Origin: Marinobacterium rhizophilum
Lineage (GTDB): Bacteria; Pseudomonadota; Gammaproteobacteria; Pseudomonadales; Balneatricaceae
DNA: 64,000 bases
Assembly: GCF_024397915.1 (NCBI RefSeq)
Contig: NZ_CP073347.1
Coordinates: 1 to 64,000, forward strand
Reading direction: 5' to 3'
This document shows positions 1-8,266 of the stretch, in pieces. The position numbers were made by a program, and so were the translations under genes. Numbering within the stretch: position 1 is the stretch's first letter; every line of letters starts with the position of its first letter. The notes below the pieces were generated by a model, which was not told where the DNA came from, ran no database searches, and saw only the letters and a list, made by a program, of their open reading frames with translations.

Positions 1-200
1 GCCCAGACATGGGGCTGGACCCGCTGGATTACGCCGCCCACGGCGGCAGTTTCCCGGTGCGGGTACGGGGCGTTGGCGTGGTGGCGGTGATGACCGTCTC
101 CGGCCTGCCGTCGCGGGACGACCATGAACTCATCGTCGCTGTTCTGGCCGCGCACCTGGGTGTGAACAACATCAGCCTGGATGCGCTGATGGGCGGCTAA
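1..200 (+). CDS. UPF0303 / heme-degrading-domain protein, C-terminal part
   Basis: The 5' end lies outside the window; the frame is open from base 3 to the TAA at 198-200. The visible residues include a Gly-Gly-Ser-Phe-Pro-Val-Arg motif and a Ser-Gly-Leu-Pro-x-Arg-Asp-Asp-His stretch, both typical of the C-terminus of the UPF0303 (HbpS/GlcG-like) family. Family members are small cytosolic proteins of uncertain function, sometimes linked to heme or cobalamin. The gene converges on purU. Its last 44 bp before the stop recur at 5479-5522, on the far side of the creatinine genes, so this 3' end may have been an insertion or recombination point. Confidence 0.8.
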   Translation, partial: PDMGLDPLDYAAHGGSFPVRVRGVGVVAVMTVSGLPSRDDHELIVAVLAAHLGVNNISLDALMGG

Positions 201-285
201 GGGAAGCTCAAGTACCTTTTGCAGCGCCATTCGGGGTTTGTATAGGGTTATCTGAATACCTGGCGGCGGGCCTGACTGCGTCTAG

Positions 286-1158
286 TTAGCTGCCCTCAAA
301 TATCACGGTCTTGTTGCGATGCAAGAATATTCTGTGCTCGCAATGGAGCCGTACGGCACGAGCCAGGGTCAGGCGTTCGGTATCCTGTCCGCGCTCAATG
401 AGCCGTTTGGGTGTATAGCTGTGATCGACCGCCTCGACCTGCTGGCAAATAATGGGGCCCTCGTCGAGGTGTTCGGTGACGTAGTGCGCCGTCGCACCGA
501 CCAGCTTGACGCCTTTTTCCCAGGCTTGATGGTAGGGCTTGGCGCCTTTGAACCCCGGCAGGAGTGAGTGGTGAATATTGATGGCTCGGCCATTGAGCTT
601 TGCACAGAGTTCAGGTGACAGAACTTGCATGTAGCGCGCAAGCACGACCAGGTCGGCCCGGTACTGCTGCAACAGGTCCAGTACCTGCTGCTCCTGCATT
701 GTTTTGGTTGTGACGTCGACAGGCAGGTAGTAGAAGGGAATTCCATGCCATTCGGCCAGGTGCTTTATATCCGGATGATTGGAGATAATCGCCGGGATTT
801 CAATGTTCAGGTGGCCGGTGCGATAGCGGTATAGAAGATCACTTAAGCAGTGATCATCCCTGGATACCATCATGACCACTTTGGGGCGGGTGGAGGCATC
901 GTGGATATCCCAATGCATGTCGAATCGCGCCGCATCCTCCGAGAATGCTTCGCGCAGCAGTCCGATTGAACGCGCATTGGCGCCATCGTTTCTGAATTCT
1001 ACGCGGATAAAAAAGTGCTCCTCCTCGCTGTCATCGAAACTCTGAATCTCTGTGATATAGCATTGGTGCTCGTACAGGAATCGCGTTACCACATCGACCG
1101 TACCCAGCACGCTGCGGCAATGGGCGGTCAGGATATAGGTGGGTGCTGTTTCGGTCAT
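286..1158 (-). CDS. purU: formyltetrahydrofolate deformylase PurU
   Basis: The 290-residue protein matches the family length. An N-terminal ACT-like domain covers about residues 5-85. The C-terminal formyltransferase fold holds the His-His-Ser-Leu-Leu-Pro motif and the Ala-His-Tyr-Val-Thr-x-x-Leu-Asp-Glu-Gly-Pro motif with the catalytic Asp. It hydrolyses 10-formyl-THF to formate and THF. It is the last gene on the minus strand after the BCCT and creatininase genes, 240 bp behind creatininase, so it may be co-transcribed. The family is often linked to one-carbon release from sarcosine or betaine. Here it fits disposal of the C1 unit made when sarcosine from creatine is oxidised. The upstream GGAA is only a weak ribosome binding site. 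Confidence 0.93.
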   Translation of the reverse strand: MTETAPTYILTAHCRSVLGTVDVVTRFLYEHQCYITEIQSFDDSEEEHFFIRVEFRNDGANARSIGLLREAFSEDAARFDMHWDIHDASTRPKVVMMVSRDDHCLSDLLYRYRTGHLNIEIPAIISNHPDIKHLAEWHGIPFYYLPVDVTTKTMQEQQVLDLLQQYRADLVVLARYMQVLSPELCAKLNGRAINIHHSLLPGFKGAKPYHQAWEKGVKLVGATAHYVTEHLDEGPIICQQVEAVDHSYTPKRLIERGQDTERLTLARAVRLHCEHRIFLHRNKTVIFEGS

Positions 1159-1398
1159 GGCGGGTTCCTAGGGTCTGGGCCCGGGCAGGGGCGGGCTACG
1201 GGTGCGGGGAGGCGACCCAGTCGAATCGCGTACTGGGGTGGTGCCGTGTGTCATTCCGTTAAGGCAGGGAAGGGTGCAAGCTGCGCCGAATTGCTCCAGC
1301 GCAGCGGCTCAAGGGAGCTGCAACGCAGCCCCGTGTATGGGGCAGCCGGGGATTATTTGCGCGGTGCAGTCGCCCCGGTACGTCGCAGGTCGCAGCGG

Positions 1399-2163
1399 TC
1401 AGCCAAGCTCGCTACGGACACTTTGCGTGATGCCGTTGACGCAGACGTCGAACAGCAGCTTGCCATGCTGCGCCGATGCGTTGCGAGCTGACGACAGGGT
1501 GCCACAGGCGGGTACCCATGATGGATCGGACGGAAAGATATCATAGGGTGGAAAGGTTGCCGGGGGATGATCCACCGCCTTGTCCAGGTTGACCAGGTCC
1601 GGGTGCAGGTGCAGCATCAGCGACGTTTCCAGTACGCCGCCGTGCTCCACGTCCCAGCCGGTGAAGCCATCAGGGAACACGGTGGCGATGGTGTCCTTGT
1701 TGACGAAATCCCAGTACGACAGCAGCAGTATCCGCGCATCAATACCTTCGTGACGCAGGTGTTCCAGGGCCAGATCAATGCCTTCTACGATAAACATCGA
1801 ATTTTCGAAATGGCCGTTCACCAGTACGAAGCGGCGGTTACCGTGCCGTGCCAGGGCGACAACCACATCCTTAATAGTATCGATCAGCGTTTTGCCATTA
1901 ATGCAGGTGGTACCCGGGAAAAAGTTGCCACCGCCGGATTTCACCTGCGATTTGTAACCGTAGGCAATGGGCGGCGCCACCAGGGCATTGTCCAGGCCTG
2001 CGCTTACGCCAAGGCTGATGGCTTCGGGTATCAGCACGTCCGGATTCATCGACATATGCGGGCCGTGCTGCTCGATAGCCCCTATCGGCAGCAGAATGAC
2101 GGCATCGCCATCCGATACGCGTTTTTCATAGGTTTTCCAGTCAAGATTCGCAAGTTTGGTCAC
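1399..2163 (-). CDS. crnA: creatininase (creatinine amidohydrolase)
   Basis: The 254-residue protein closely resembles Pseudomonas putida creatininase along its length, not just the broader creatininase/mycofactocin-MftE superfamily. Metal and active-site motifs are present: Gly-Ala-Ile-Glu-Gln-His-Gly-Pro-His near residue 28, Asn-Gly-His-Phe-Glu-Asn-Ser, and Glu-His-Gly-Gly-Val-Leu-Glu-Thr. The enzyme interconverts creatinine and creatine using two metal ions. The start is GTG, overlapping the stop of the BCCT gene by 4 bp (GTGA), so the two genes are translationally coupled. Creatinase lies upstream on the same strand, which makes the assignment strong. Confidence 0.93.
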   Translation of the reverse strand: MTKLANLDWKTYEKRVSDGDAVILLPIGAIEQHGPHMSMNPDVLIPEAISLGVSAGLDNALVAPPIAYGYKSQVKSGGGNFFPGTTCINGKTLIDTIKDVVVALARHGNRRFVLVNGHFENSMFIVEGIDLALEHLRHEGIDARILLLSYWDFVNKDTIATVFPDGFTGWDVEHGGVLETSLMLHLHPDLVNLDKAVDHPPATFPPYDIFPSDPSWVPACGTLSSARNASAQHGKLLFDVCVNGITQSVRSELG

Positions 2164-3767
2164 TGTGACAGCTCCTGTGCATTGGTTTTGCCGGTACTGG
2201 TATCGACCCTCACTCGTTTATATTCCCCACGCACGCCTTTTGCCAGCGAGATGCACATGAGTACCATCAGCAGCGAGAAGGGCAGCGCTGCAATGATCGA
2301 TGCCGTTTGTAGCGTACTGAGAGCCGCATTGCCGCCGGCAACGAGTAGCACGGCGGCTACGACGCCCTGGATAACGCCCCAGAACGTGCGATGGCGTTTC
2401 AGCGGATGTTCGTTGCCTTCACTCATTATGGTCGTCAGCACCAGGGTGCCGGAGTCCGAGGAGGTAATGAAGTAGGTTGCGACCAGCAAGGTGCCGGCAA
2501 TGGTTGCCAAGTGCCCAACCGTGCCGACATTCATGCCTGCGAAGGTGGCGTAAAGTGCTTCGGAGACGTTGCTGCTGACCGTCGCGGCAATGTTGCCATC
2601 GTCGAACAGGTCAATGTGTAGCGCGGTACCGCCGTAGGCTGCGAGCCAGACGAAAGACAGCAGGCTCGAGACGCCGACGACACCCACGACGAACTCCCTG
2701 ATGGTGCGTCCGCGGGATATCCGGGCAACGAATACGCCGACAAAAGGCGCCCAGGACATCCACCAGCCCCAGTAGAACACGGTCCACCAACCCTGCCACA
2801 TGCTTTTCCAGCTGGCATCGGCATCGCCCAGGCTCTGAGCGGCGGTTTCGATGAAAATATTCAGAGCAAAGAGGTCTACCAGGTAGTCGACAGATACGCC
2901 GAAAAGCAGGTCAAAAATGTACTCTGTCGGGCCAAACAGAATGAAAAACGCCAGCAGCAGGATTGTGAGCCACATATTGCTGATGGACAGGTATTTGATG
3001 CCGCGCTTCAGGCCGGTCAATACGGAGACCAGCGCACAGGCGGTGATTACGATAACCAGCACCAGTTGCACGCCCAGGTTCTGGGGCACATCCCAGATGG
3101 CATGCAGGCCGGCATTAATTTGCTGGACACCGAGCCCAAGAGAGGTGGCAATACCGAACAGGGTGGCAAATACCGCGATGACATCGACCAGAACGCCAAC
3201 CCAGCCTTCGACGCGTTTGCCCAGCAGAGGGTAGAGGGTGTAGCGGATACTCAAAGGTTTTTTAAGCCGATAGGAAACGAACGCCAGCGCGAGCCCGACG
3301 ACACAGTAAATCGCCCAGGCATTGAGCCCCCAGTGAAAGAAGGTGACCTTCATCGCCACTTCTGCCGCCTCGGCATTGCCGACGGCACTGGAGAACGGTG
3401 TACCGCCCGAGAAATGAAACATCGGCTCGGCAATCGACCAGAAAATAATACCGATGCCCTGTCCGGCGGCATACACCATGGCGAACCAGGCGAAGTAGCT
3501 GAACTCGGGCTTGTCGTTGTCGTTGCCAAGGCGAATGTTGCCGTAGCGGCTGAAGGCGATCCAGATGCAGAACAGCAGAAAGCCTGCCGCGAGTGCGACG
3601 TACCAGCTGCTGGCTGAGAGGGTGATCAGAGTACGGGCATCATCGATCAGCCGCGCGGACTGTTCGGGAAACAGCAGGGTAAAGAGGATGAAAACGGACG
3701 TGACGGCCAGAGAAATAACCACAATGAACGGGTTTATTCCTCTGCAGAGGCCTCTCGATAGAACCAT
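2160..3767 (-). CDS. BCCT-family transporter, probable creatine/creatinine uptake
   Basis: The 535-residue membrane protein has about 12 hydrophobic segments and the BCCT hallmark Trp-Gly-Trp-Trp-Met-Ser-Trp-Ala-Pro-Phe-Val-Gly near residue 335. BCCT carriers move quaternary ammonium or betaine-like compounds, usually coupled to Na+ or H+. It sits between creatinase and creatininase, so creatine, creatinine or sarcosine is the likely substrate; this is inferred from context only. GAGG lies 9 bp before the ATG. The end overlaps creatininase by 4 bp. The protein lacks a long C-terminal osmosensing extension, which also suggests a catabolic rather than osmotic role. Confidence 0.88.
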   Translation of the reverse strand: MVLSRGLCRGINPFIVVISLAVTSVFILFTLLFPEQSARLIDDARTLITLSASSWYVALAAGFLLFCIWIAFSRYGNIRLGNDNDKPEFSYFAWFAMVYAAGQGIGIIFWSIAEPMFHFSGGTPFSSAVGNAEAAEVAMKVTFFHWGLNAWAIYCVVGLALAFVSYRLKKPLSIRYTLYPLLGKRVEGWVGVLVDVIAVFATLFGIATSLGLGVQQINAGLHAIWDVPQNLGVQLVLVIVITACALVSVLTGLKRGIKYLSISNMWLTILLLAFFILFGPTEYIFDLLFGVSVDYLVDLFALNIFIETAAQSLGDADASWKSMWQGWWTVFYWGWWMSWAPFVGVFVARISRGRTIREFVVGVVGVSSLLSFVWLAAYGGTALHIDLFDDGNIAATVSSNVSEALYATFAGMNVGTVGHLATIAGTLLVATYFITSSDSGTLVLTTIMSEGNEHPLKRHRTFWGVIQGVVAAVLLVAGGNAALSTLQTASIIAALPFSLLMVLMCISLAKGVRGEYKRVRVDTSTGKTNAQELSQ

Positions 3768-3900
3768 GACGGTTACCTCGTCGAGCGGGGTTGCGACCGG
3801 CGGCGGTGCCAGCTTGACCCCGTGTCGAATGTTATTGTTATGTACCGAGTACTGCAGCCGTCAATCGGCCTTGTACTCGCGGGTCTTTCGAATTGAGCGT

Positions 3901-3938
3901 CCGGGTCGGCAATCGGCTATGCCGGATCACCGACCCGG
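3901..3938 (-). terminator. strong hairpin between creatinase and BCCT gene
   Basis: A perfect 9-bp stem (CCGGGTCGG / CCGACCCGG) with a further inner stem begins 8 bp after the creatinase stop. No T-run follows on the minus strand. It is more likely a processing or attenuation hairpin, allowing higher creatinase than BCCT expression, than a full terminator. Confidence 0.5.
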
Positions 3939-3945
3939 GTGTGAC

Positions 3946-5160
3946 TTAACCTTTGATGATGTTGTGCTCGGGGCCGAAGGGGAAACGGGTGATGTTTTCG
4001 GCGCTGCTGTCGCCCACCACCAGGATGTCGTGTTCACGGTAACCGCCGGCACCGGCGCGGCCTTCGGGGATCATCAGCATCGGTTCGATGGAGACCACCA
4101 TGCCGGGCTCGAGTACCGTATCGATGTCTTCACGCAGCTCCAGGCCGGCTTCGCGGCCGTAGTAGTGGCTCAGGGTGCCGAAGGAGTGGCCGTAACCGAA
4201 GGTGCGGTACTGCAGCACGTCGTGTTCGGCGAAGATCTCGTTCAGTTCGGCGGCGATATCGCAGCAGCGGGCACCGGGTTTCACCAGCTCCAGGCCGCGA
4301 CGGTGCACCTTGCAGTTGATCTCCCACAGCTCCAGGTGGCGGTCGGAGGCATGCTCGGCGAACAGGGTGCGTTCCAGCGCCGTGTAGTAGCCGGCGATCA
4401 TCGGAAAGGTGTTGAGGCTGAGGATGTCACCCGCCTCGACCTTGCGTGAGGTTACCGGGTTATGGGCGCCATCGGTGTTGATACCGGACTGGAACCAGAC
4501 CCAGGTGTCCATCAGCTCGCCATCGGGGAAGGTGCCGGCGATTTCGCGCACCATGGCCTGGGTACCGGCCAGGGCAATTTCGTACTCGGGCACGCCCACG
4601 GCGATGGCATCGCGGATGGCGGCGCCACCAACATCGGCCACCCGGGCACCCTGCTTGATCAGGGCGATTTCCTCGGCGGACTTGATCATGCGCATCTGCA
4701 TGGTGGGCACGCCGATATCCACGAACTGGGCGTTGGGCAGGGCGGTTTTCAGCTTGTCGAGCACCTGCAGCGAGGCGTGGTCGAACTCGATGCCGACCTT
4801 GCCGCCATCCTTGACCAGCTGCCGGGTGGCGTAGAAGAAGTTGTCTTTCTGCCAGTCGGTGTAGATGACGTTGTCGCCCAGCTGGTTGCGGCGATACGGC
4901 TGGCCACCGTCGATATTGGCGGTGATGGTGGTGTAGCTGTCCTGGGTGATGACCAGGCCGTAGTCGCGGCCAAAGCGGCAGTAGACGAAATCGCTGTAGT
5001 AGTTGATGTTGTGGTAGGAGGTAAAGAGCACCGCCTGGACATCGTTTTCCGCCATGTAGCGGCGCAGCTTGTCGAGGCGCGACTGCAGTTCAGCCTTGCT
5101 GAACGTCGGGCGTACCTTGTCGCCGTTGGGCAGCTGAAGCGTCTGAGGCATGGTTAGCAT
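3946..5160 (-). CDS. creatinase (creatine amidinohydrolase)
   Basis: The 404-residue protein has the same length as P. putida creatinase and matches it along its whole length. It has the metal-free pita-bread (M24-like) fold. The catalytic His is His233 in Gly-Ile-Asn-Thr-Asp-Gly-Ala-His-Asn-Pro-Val, equivalent to His232 of the Pseudomonas enzyme. The C-terminal motif Phe-Gly-Tyr-Gly-His-Ser-Phe-Gly-Thr is also kept. It hydrolyses creatine to sarcosine and urea. The chosen ATG has GGAG 7 bp upstream. It is the first gene of the minus-strand creatinine cluster. No sarcosine oxidase or urease genes are visible in the window, so those steps must be encoded elsewhere. Confidence 0.94.
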   Translation of the reverse strand: MLTMPQTLQLPNGDKVRPTFSKAELQSRLDKLRRYMAENDVQAVLFTSYHNINYYSDFVYCRFGRDYGLVITQDSYTTITANIDGGQPYRRNQLGDNVIYTDWQKDNFFYATRQLVKDGGKVGIEFDHASLQVLDKLKTALPNAQFVDIGVPTMQMRMIKSAEEIALIKQGARVADVGGAAIRDAIAVGVPEYEIALAGTQAMVREIAGTFPDGELMDTWVWFQSGINTDGAHNPVTSRKVEAGDILSLNTFPMIAGYYTALERTLFAEHASDRHLELWEINCKVHRRGLELVKPGARCCDIAAELNEIFAEHDVLQYRTFGYGHSFGTLSHYYGREAGLELREDIDTVLEPGMVVSIEPMLMIPEGRAGAGGYREHDILVVGDSSAENITRFPFGPEHNIIKG

Positions 5161-5475
5161 GGTTCTACTCCGGTTTATTTTTATCGGATCGAATACGGAT
5201 TGGGGCGAGTGGCAGGGGAGCAGGGCTTGAGAGCTTGAAGTTCCGGCGCGCTGATCTTGAATGTCTCACTGGCTTAGAAACGATGCTATCCCGGGCTGTT
5301 TTATAATAGAAATCAATATATCAAATGGGATCATTTACAACTGAAATGCCTGGATGGGTGAAACGGGGGAGAAGAAAGGCAAGATGCCGGCCAGCTCTGT
5401 CAGAGCTGTTGTGGTACGGCCAAGGAATCCCGGTGTCTCGGTTGCACGGCAGCAGCGCACCTGATCAGCGTCCAG

Positions 5476-5538
5476 GCAGCGCACCTGGGTGTGAAGAACA
5501 TCAGCCTGGAGGCACTGATGGGTAGGCAAGCCTGCTGA
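5476..5538 (+). pseudogene. duplicated 3' end of UPF0303 gene
   Basis: The reading Ala-Ala-His-Leu-Gly-Val-Lys-Asn-Ile-Ser-Leu-Glu-Ala-Leu-Met-Gly repeats the C-terminus of the gene at 1-200. Bases 5479-5522 match 150-193 at 41 of 44 positions. The final codons differ, ending in Arg-Gln-Ala-Cys and TGA. Nothing upstream restores a complete gene. It has the same orientation as its parent and lies on the far side of the creatinine genes. Confidence 0.8.
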
Positions 5539-5692
5539 ATGGGTAAATATCACTGCACGGCACAGTCCGGGTGATTAGCTCGACTGCCTGGCCGTCGGCA
5601 TCTCCTTGGTTTATCTAAAGCATCACGCTTCCAGGAGTCTGAAAAGTTCATAACTCATTGTTTAATAGCGATTAATAGGCTCATATTTTTAA

Positions 5693-5706
5693 TTTACGCG
5701 AGTAAA
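5693..5706. promoter_or_regulatory. candidate LacI-family operator upstream of smoE
   Basis: TTTACGCGAGTAAA pairs at 6 of 7 positions around a central CG, as LacI-family operators do. A near-identical palindrome lies before the second transporter operon (20524-20537). The only LacI gene in the window lies between the two. Binding is inferred. Confidence 0.5.
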
Positions 5707-5890
5707 AATTAATGTTGACTCAATGAAATCATATCTGTAGCCTATAATCATGCTGAAGCGTAAAGGCTGCGTCGGAATCATGTTCGGTTGCATCTTTATT
5801 CAATGTGTCTATGTCAACGCTGTAGGTCGTGGGTAGAGCAAAGACAATAAGCGCAGCATTAATTAATAAGAATTATATGGAGCGAGAATA

Positions 5891-7204
5891 ATGAATATTA
5901 AAAATACTCTTGCAGGCTGTATAGCCACAGGCATGCTTGCTATATCTACCGTATCCAGTGGTGCCACAACGGTCACCGTGGGCACTGTGAATAACGGCGA
6001 TATGATCATTATGCAGCGTTTGTCGGCAGAGTTTGAAAAACAGCACCCGGACATCAAGCTGGATTGGGTTATTCTTGAAGAGAACGTTCTGCGTCAGCGT
6101 CTGACAACTGATATTGCCACGAACGGCGGGCAATTTGACGTCATGACCATCGGCATGTACGAGGCCCCCATCTGGGGCAAGCTGGGCTGGCTTGAAACCA
6201 TGGACAATCTGCCCGAAGACTACGATATCCAGGATGTCATACCCAGCGTGCGCGATGGGCTTTCGGCAAACGGTACGCTTTATGCCTTGCCGTTTTATGG
6301 CGAAAGCTCGATGACGTTCTACAACAAGGATCTTTTCAGCAAAGCCGGTATCAGCATGCCTGAACAGCCGACCTGGCAACAAATGTCAGAATTTGCCAGT
6401 AAAACCCATGACCCGGAAAACGGTATTTACGGAATGTGTTTGCGCGGGAAACCCGGTTGGGGTGAGAACATGGCACTTCTGTCCACCATGGTTAATACCT
6501 ATGGTGGTCGCTGGTTTGATGAAGAGTGGAAACCCGAAATCAATTCACCGCAATGGAAAGAGGCAATTGGTTTCTATATTGACCTGATGAGCAACTATGG
6601 CCCTCCGGGTGTCAGCTCCAATGGGTTTAACGAAAACCAGGCGCTGTTTTCAAGTGGCAAATGCGCTATCTGGGTTGACGCTACATCTGCCGCTGGCCGA
6701 TTGCTGAACCCTAAAGAATCCCAGGTGGGGGACAGTGTTGGCTTTGCCTCTGCTCCTGTCGCGGTTACGCCCAAAGGCTCGGGCTGGCTGTGGGCTTGGG
6801 CGCTGGCAATCCCGACCTCATCTGATGCCAAAGAGGCCGCCAAGGAGTTTATGCTCTGGGCCACGTCCAAGTCTTATATTGAACTGGTCGGTGAATCCGA
6901 CGGCTGGGCAAGTGTGCCGCCAGGAACCCGTGCCTCGACCTACGACAATCCCAAATATGTGCAACAAGCGCCTTTTGCTGCCCTGACAACCCAAGCTATG
7001 CAAAATGCTGATCCGACTGACTCCACTCTGGAACCCGTTCCCTATACCGGCGTTCAGTTCGTTGCGATTCCCGAGTTCCAGTCTATTGGCACCCAGGTTG
7101 GCAAAATGATTTCTGGAGCGCTTTCCAAGCAAATGACGCTCGACGAAGCGCTGGACAGTTCGCAGAAGATTGCTGAGCGCGAAATGAAACGTTACTACAA
7201 GTAA
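5891..7204 (+). CDS. smoE: polyol ABC transporter, substrate-binding protein
   Basis: The 437-residue protein has an N-terminal signal peptide, with likely cleavage after about residue 24. It belongs to the family-1 extracellular solute-binding proteins of the sorbitol/mannitol (SmoE/MtlE) type. It should bind a hexitol in the periplasm and deliver it to SmoFG. GGAG lies 9 bp before the ATG. It is first in smoEFGK-polS. A terminator-like hairpin after its stop would favour its excess over the membrane subunits. The co-encoded sorbitol/galactitol dehydrogenase supports a polyol substrate; which hexitol cannot be told from sequence. Confidence 0.87.
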   Translation: MNIKNTLAGCIATGMLAISTVSSGATTVTVGTVNNGDMIIMQRLSAEFEKQHPDIKLDWVILEENVLRQRLTTDIATNGGQFDVMTIGMYEAPIWGKLGWLETMDNLPEDYDIQDVIPSVRDGLSANGTLYALPFYGESSMTFYNKDLFSKAGISMPEQPTWQQMSEFASKTHDPENGIYGMCLRGKPGWGENMALLSTMVNTYGGRWFDEEWKPEINSPQWKEAIGFYIDLMSNYGPPGVSSNGFNENQALFSSGKCAIWVDATSAAGRLLNPKESQVGDSVGFASAPVAVTPKGSGWLWAWALAIPTSSDAKEAAKEFMLWATSKSYIELVGESDGWASVPPGTRASTYDNPKYVQQAPFAALTTQAMQNADPTDSTLEPVPYTGVQFVAIPEFQSIGTQVGKMISGALSKQMTLDEALDSSQKIAEREMKRYYK

Positions 7205-7258
7205 GTACCCGACCCCGGCCGGGCGCTGCCCCGGCCGCCCTTGACTATGATAACTCTT

Positions 7259-7287
7259 GGCCGGTACGAAGTGTTCCGGCCTTTTTT
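7259..7287 (+). terminator. intercistronic partial terminator after smoE
   Basis: GGCCGG and CCGGCC flank an 11-nt loop and are followed by six T. It lies between the binding-protein gene and the first permease gene, where partial termination commonly sets stoichiometry. Confidence 0.65.
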
Positions 7288-7311
7288 CCGCACAAGAAAA
7301 GAGCCTTACCC

Positions 7312-8256
7312 ATGAGTACCTCAAGTCTGCCGGCCGAGGGGACCACGCACGCCTCGGCGACGTCTACCTCCGTGCATGAAGAGCGCAAGCGACAGAGCCG
7401 CCTCAGCCTGGCGATGGTGTCACCGTCGGTGCTGGTGCTGCTGGCCTGGATGGCCGTTCCTCTGGCCATGACCCTGTATTTCTCCCTGATTCGCTACAAC
7501 CTGCTGTACCCCGGCGACAATGAGTTCGTCGGGCTGGAAAACTTCACCTTCTTTCTGACCGACGAAGGCTTTACCGCCGGCATGACGAACACCCTGCTGC
7601 TGGTGTGTTCGGTGCTGCTGATCAGCGTTGTTGTCGGCGTGCTGATTGCCGTGCTGGTGGACACCCCCTTCTGGGGCCGTGGCATCGTGCGCGTACTGCT
7701 GATTTCCCCGTTCTTCATCATGCCCACCGTGAGTGCGCTGGTGTGGAAGAACCTGCTGCTGCACCCGGTATCCGGCGTCTTTGCAGCGGTGTGGCGCTTC
7801 TTTGGCGCCGAACCCATCGACTGGTTTTCCACCTACCCGATGGAGGCCATTATCCTGATCGTGTCCTGGCAATGGGTGCCCTTCGCCGTGCTGCTGCTGA
7901 TGACCGCCATGCAGTCGCTGGACCAGGAACAGAAGGACGCCGCCCGCCTCGACGGTGCCGGCCCGATCGCCATCTTCTGGCACATCACCCTGCCGCACCT
8001 GGCGCGCCCGATTGCCGTGGTGGTGATGATCGAGACCATCTTCCTGCTGTCGATCTTTGCCGAGATCTTCACCACCACCGGCGGTGGCCCGGGGTACGAG
8101 ACCACCAACCTGGCCTACCTCATCTATAGCCAGGCGCTGTTGCAATTCGACGTGGGCCTGGCCTCGGCCGGTGGCCTGGTAGCGGTAGTACTCGCCAATG
8201 TTGCGGCCATTATCCTGATTCGGATGATCGGCAAGAACCTTACAGATAAAGCATAG
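7312..8256 (+). CDS. smoF: polyol ABC transporter permease
   Basis: The 314-residue inner-membrane protein has six predicted segments and the binding-protein-dependent permease (EAA) loop near residue 205, reading Asp-Ala-Ala-Arg-Leu-Asp-Gly-Ala. It is of the MalF/UgpA class and matches the SmoF/MtlF branch. Residues 1-30 form a hydrophilic Ser/Thr-rich tail. It pairs with the SmoG permease encoded 10 bp downstream. Its ribosome binding site is weak, in line with the upstream hairpin lowering expression relative to the binding protein. Confidence 0.88.
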   Translation: MSTSSLPAEGTTHASATSTSVHEERKRQSRLSLAMVSPSVLVLLAWMAVPLAMTLYFSLIRYNLLYPGDNEFVGLENFTFFLTDEGFTAGMTNTLLLVCSVLLISVVVGVLIAVLVDTPFWGRGIVRVLLISPFFIMPTVSALVWKNLLLHPVSGVFAAVWRFFGAEPIDWFSTYPMEAIILIVSWQWVPFAVLLLMTAMQSLDQEQKDAARLDGAGPIAIFWHITLPHLARPIAVVVMIETIFLLSIFAEIFTTTGGGPGYETTNLAYLIYSQALLQFDVGLASAGGLVAVVLANVAAIILIRMIGKNLTDKA

Positions 8257-8266
8257 GGAGGGGATT

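Larger units (their letters stand above)
5161..5890. other. 730-bp divergent intergenic region, creatinase / smoE
   Basis: The region carries the creatinase promoter side, a remnant of a UPF0303 3' end (5476-5538) and an AT-rich stretch from about 5640 leading to smoE. Within the AT-rich part are a LacI-type palindrome (5693-5706), TTGACT at 5715 and TATAAT at 5743. The 22-bp spacing between the last two is too long for a good sigma-70 pair. No further gene was recognised. Confidence 0.6.

Noticed and set aside
1159..1398. Small gene between creatininase and purU
   Set aside because: Open frames here lack ribosome binding sites and recognisable motifs; the 240-bp gap seems to be leader sequence.
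5715..5748. TTGACT and TATAAT as the smoE promoter
   Set aside because: The 22-bp spacing is too long for a sigma-70 promoter; only the TATAAT is credible.
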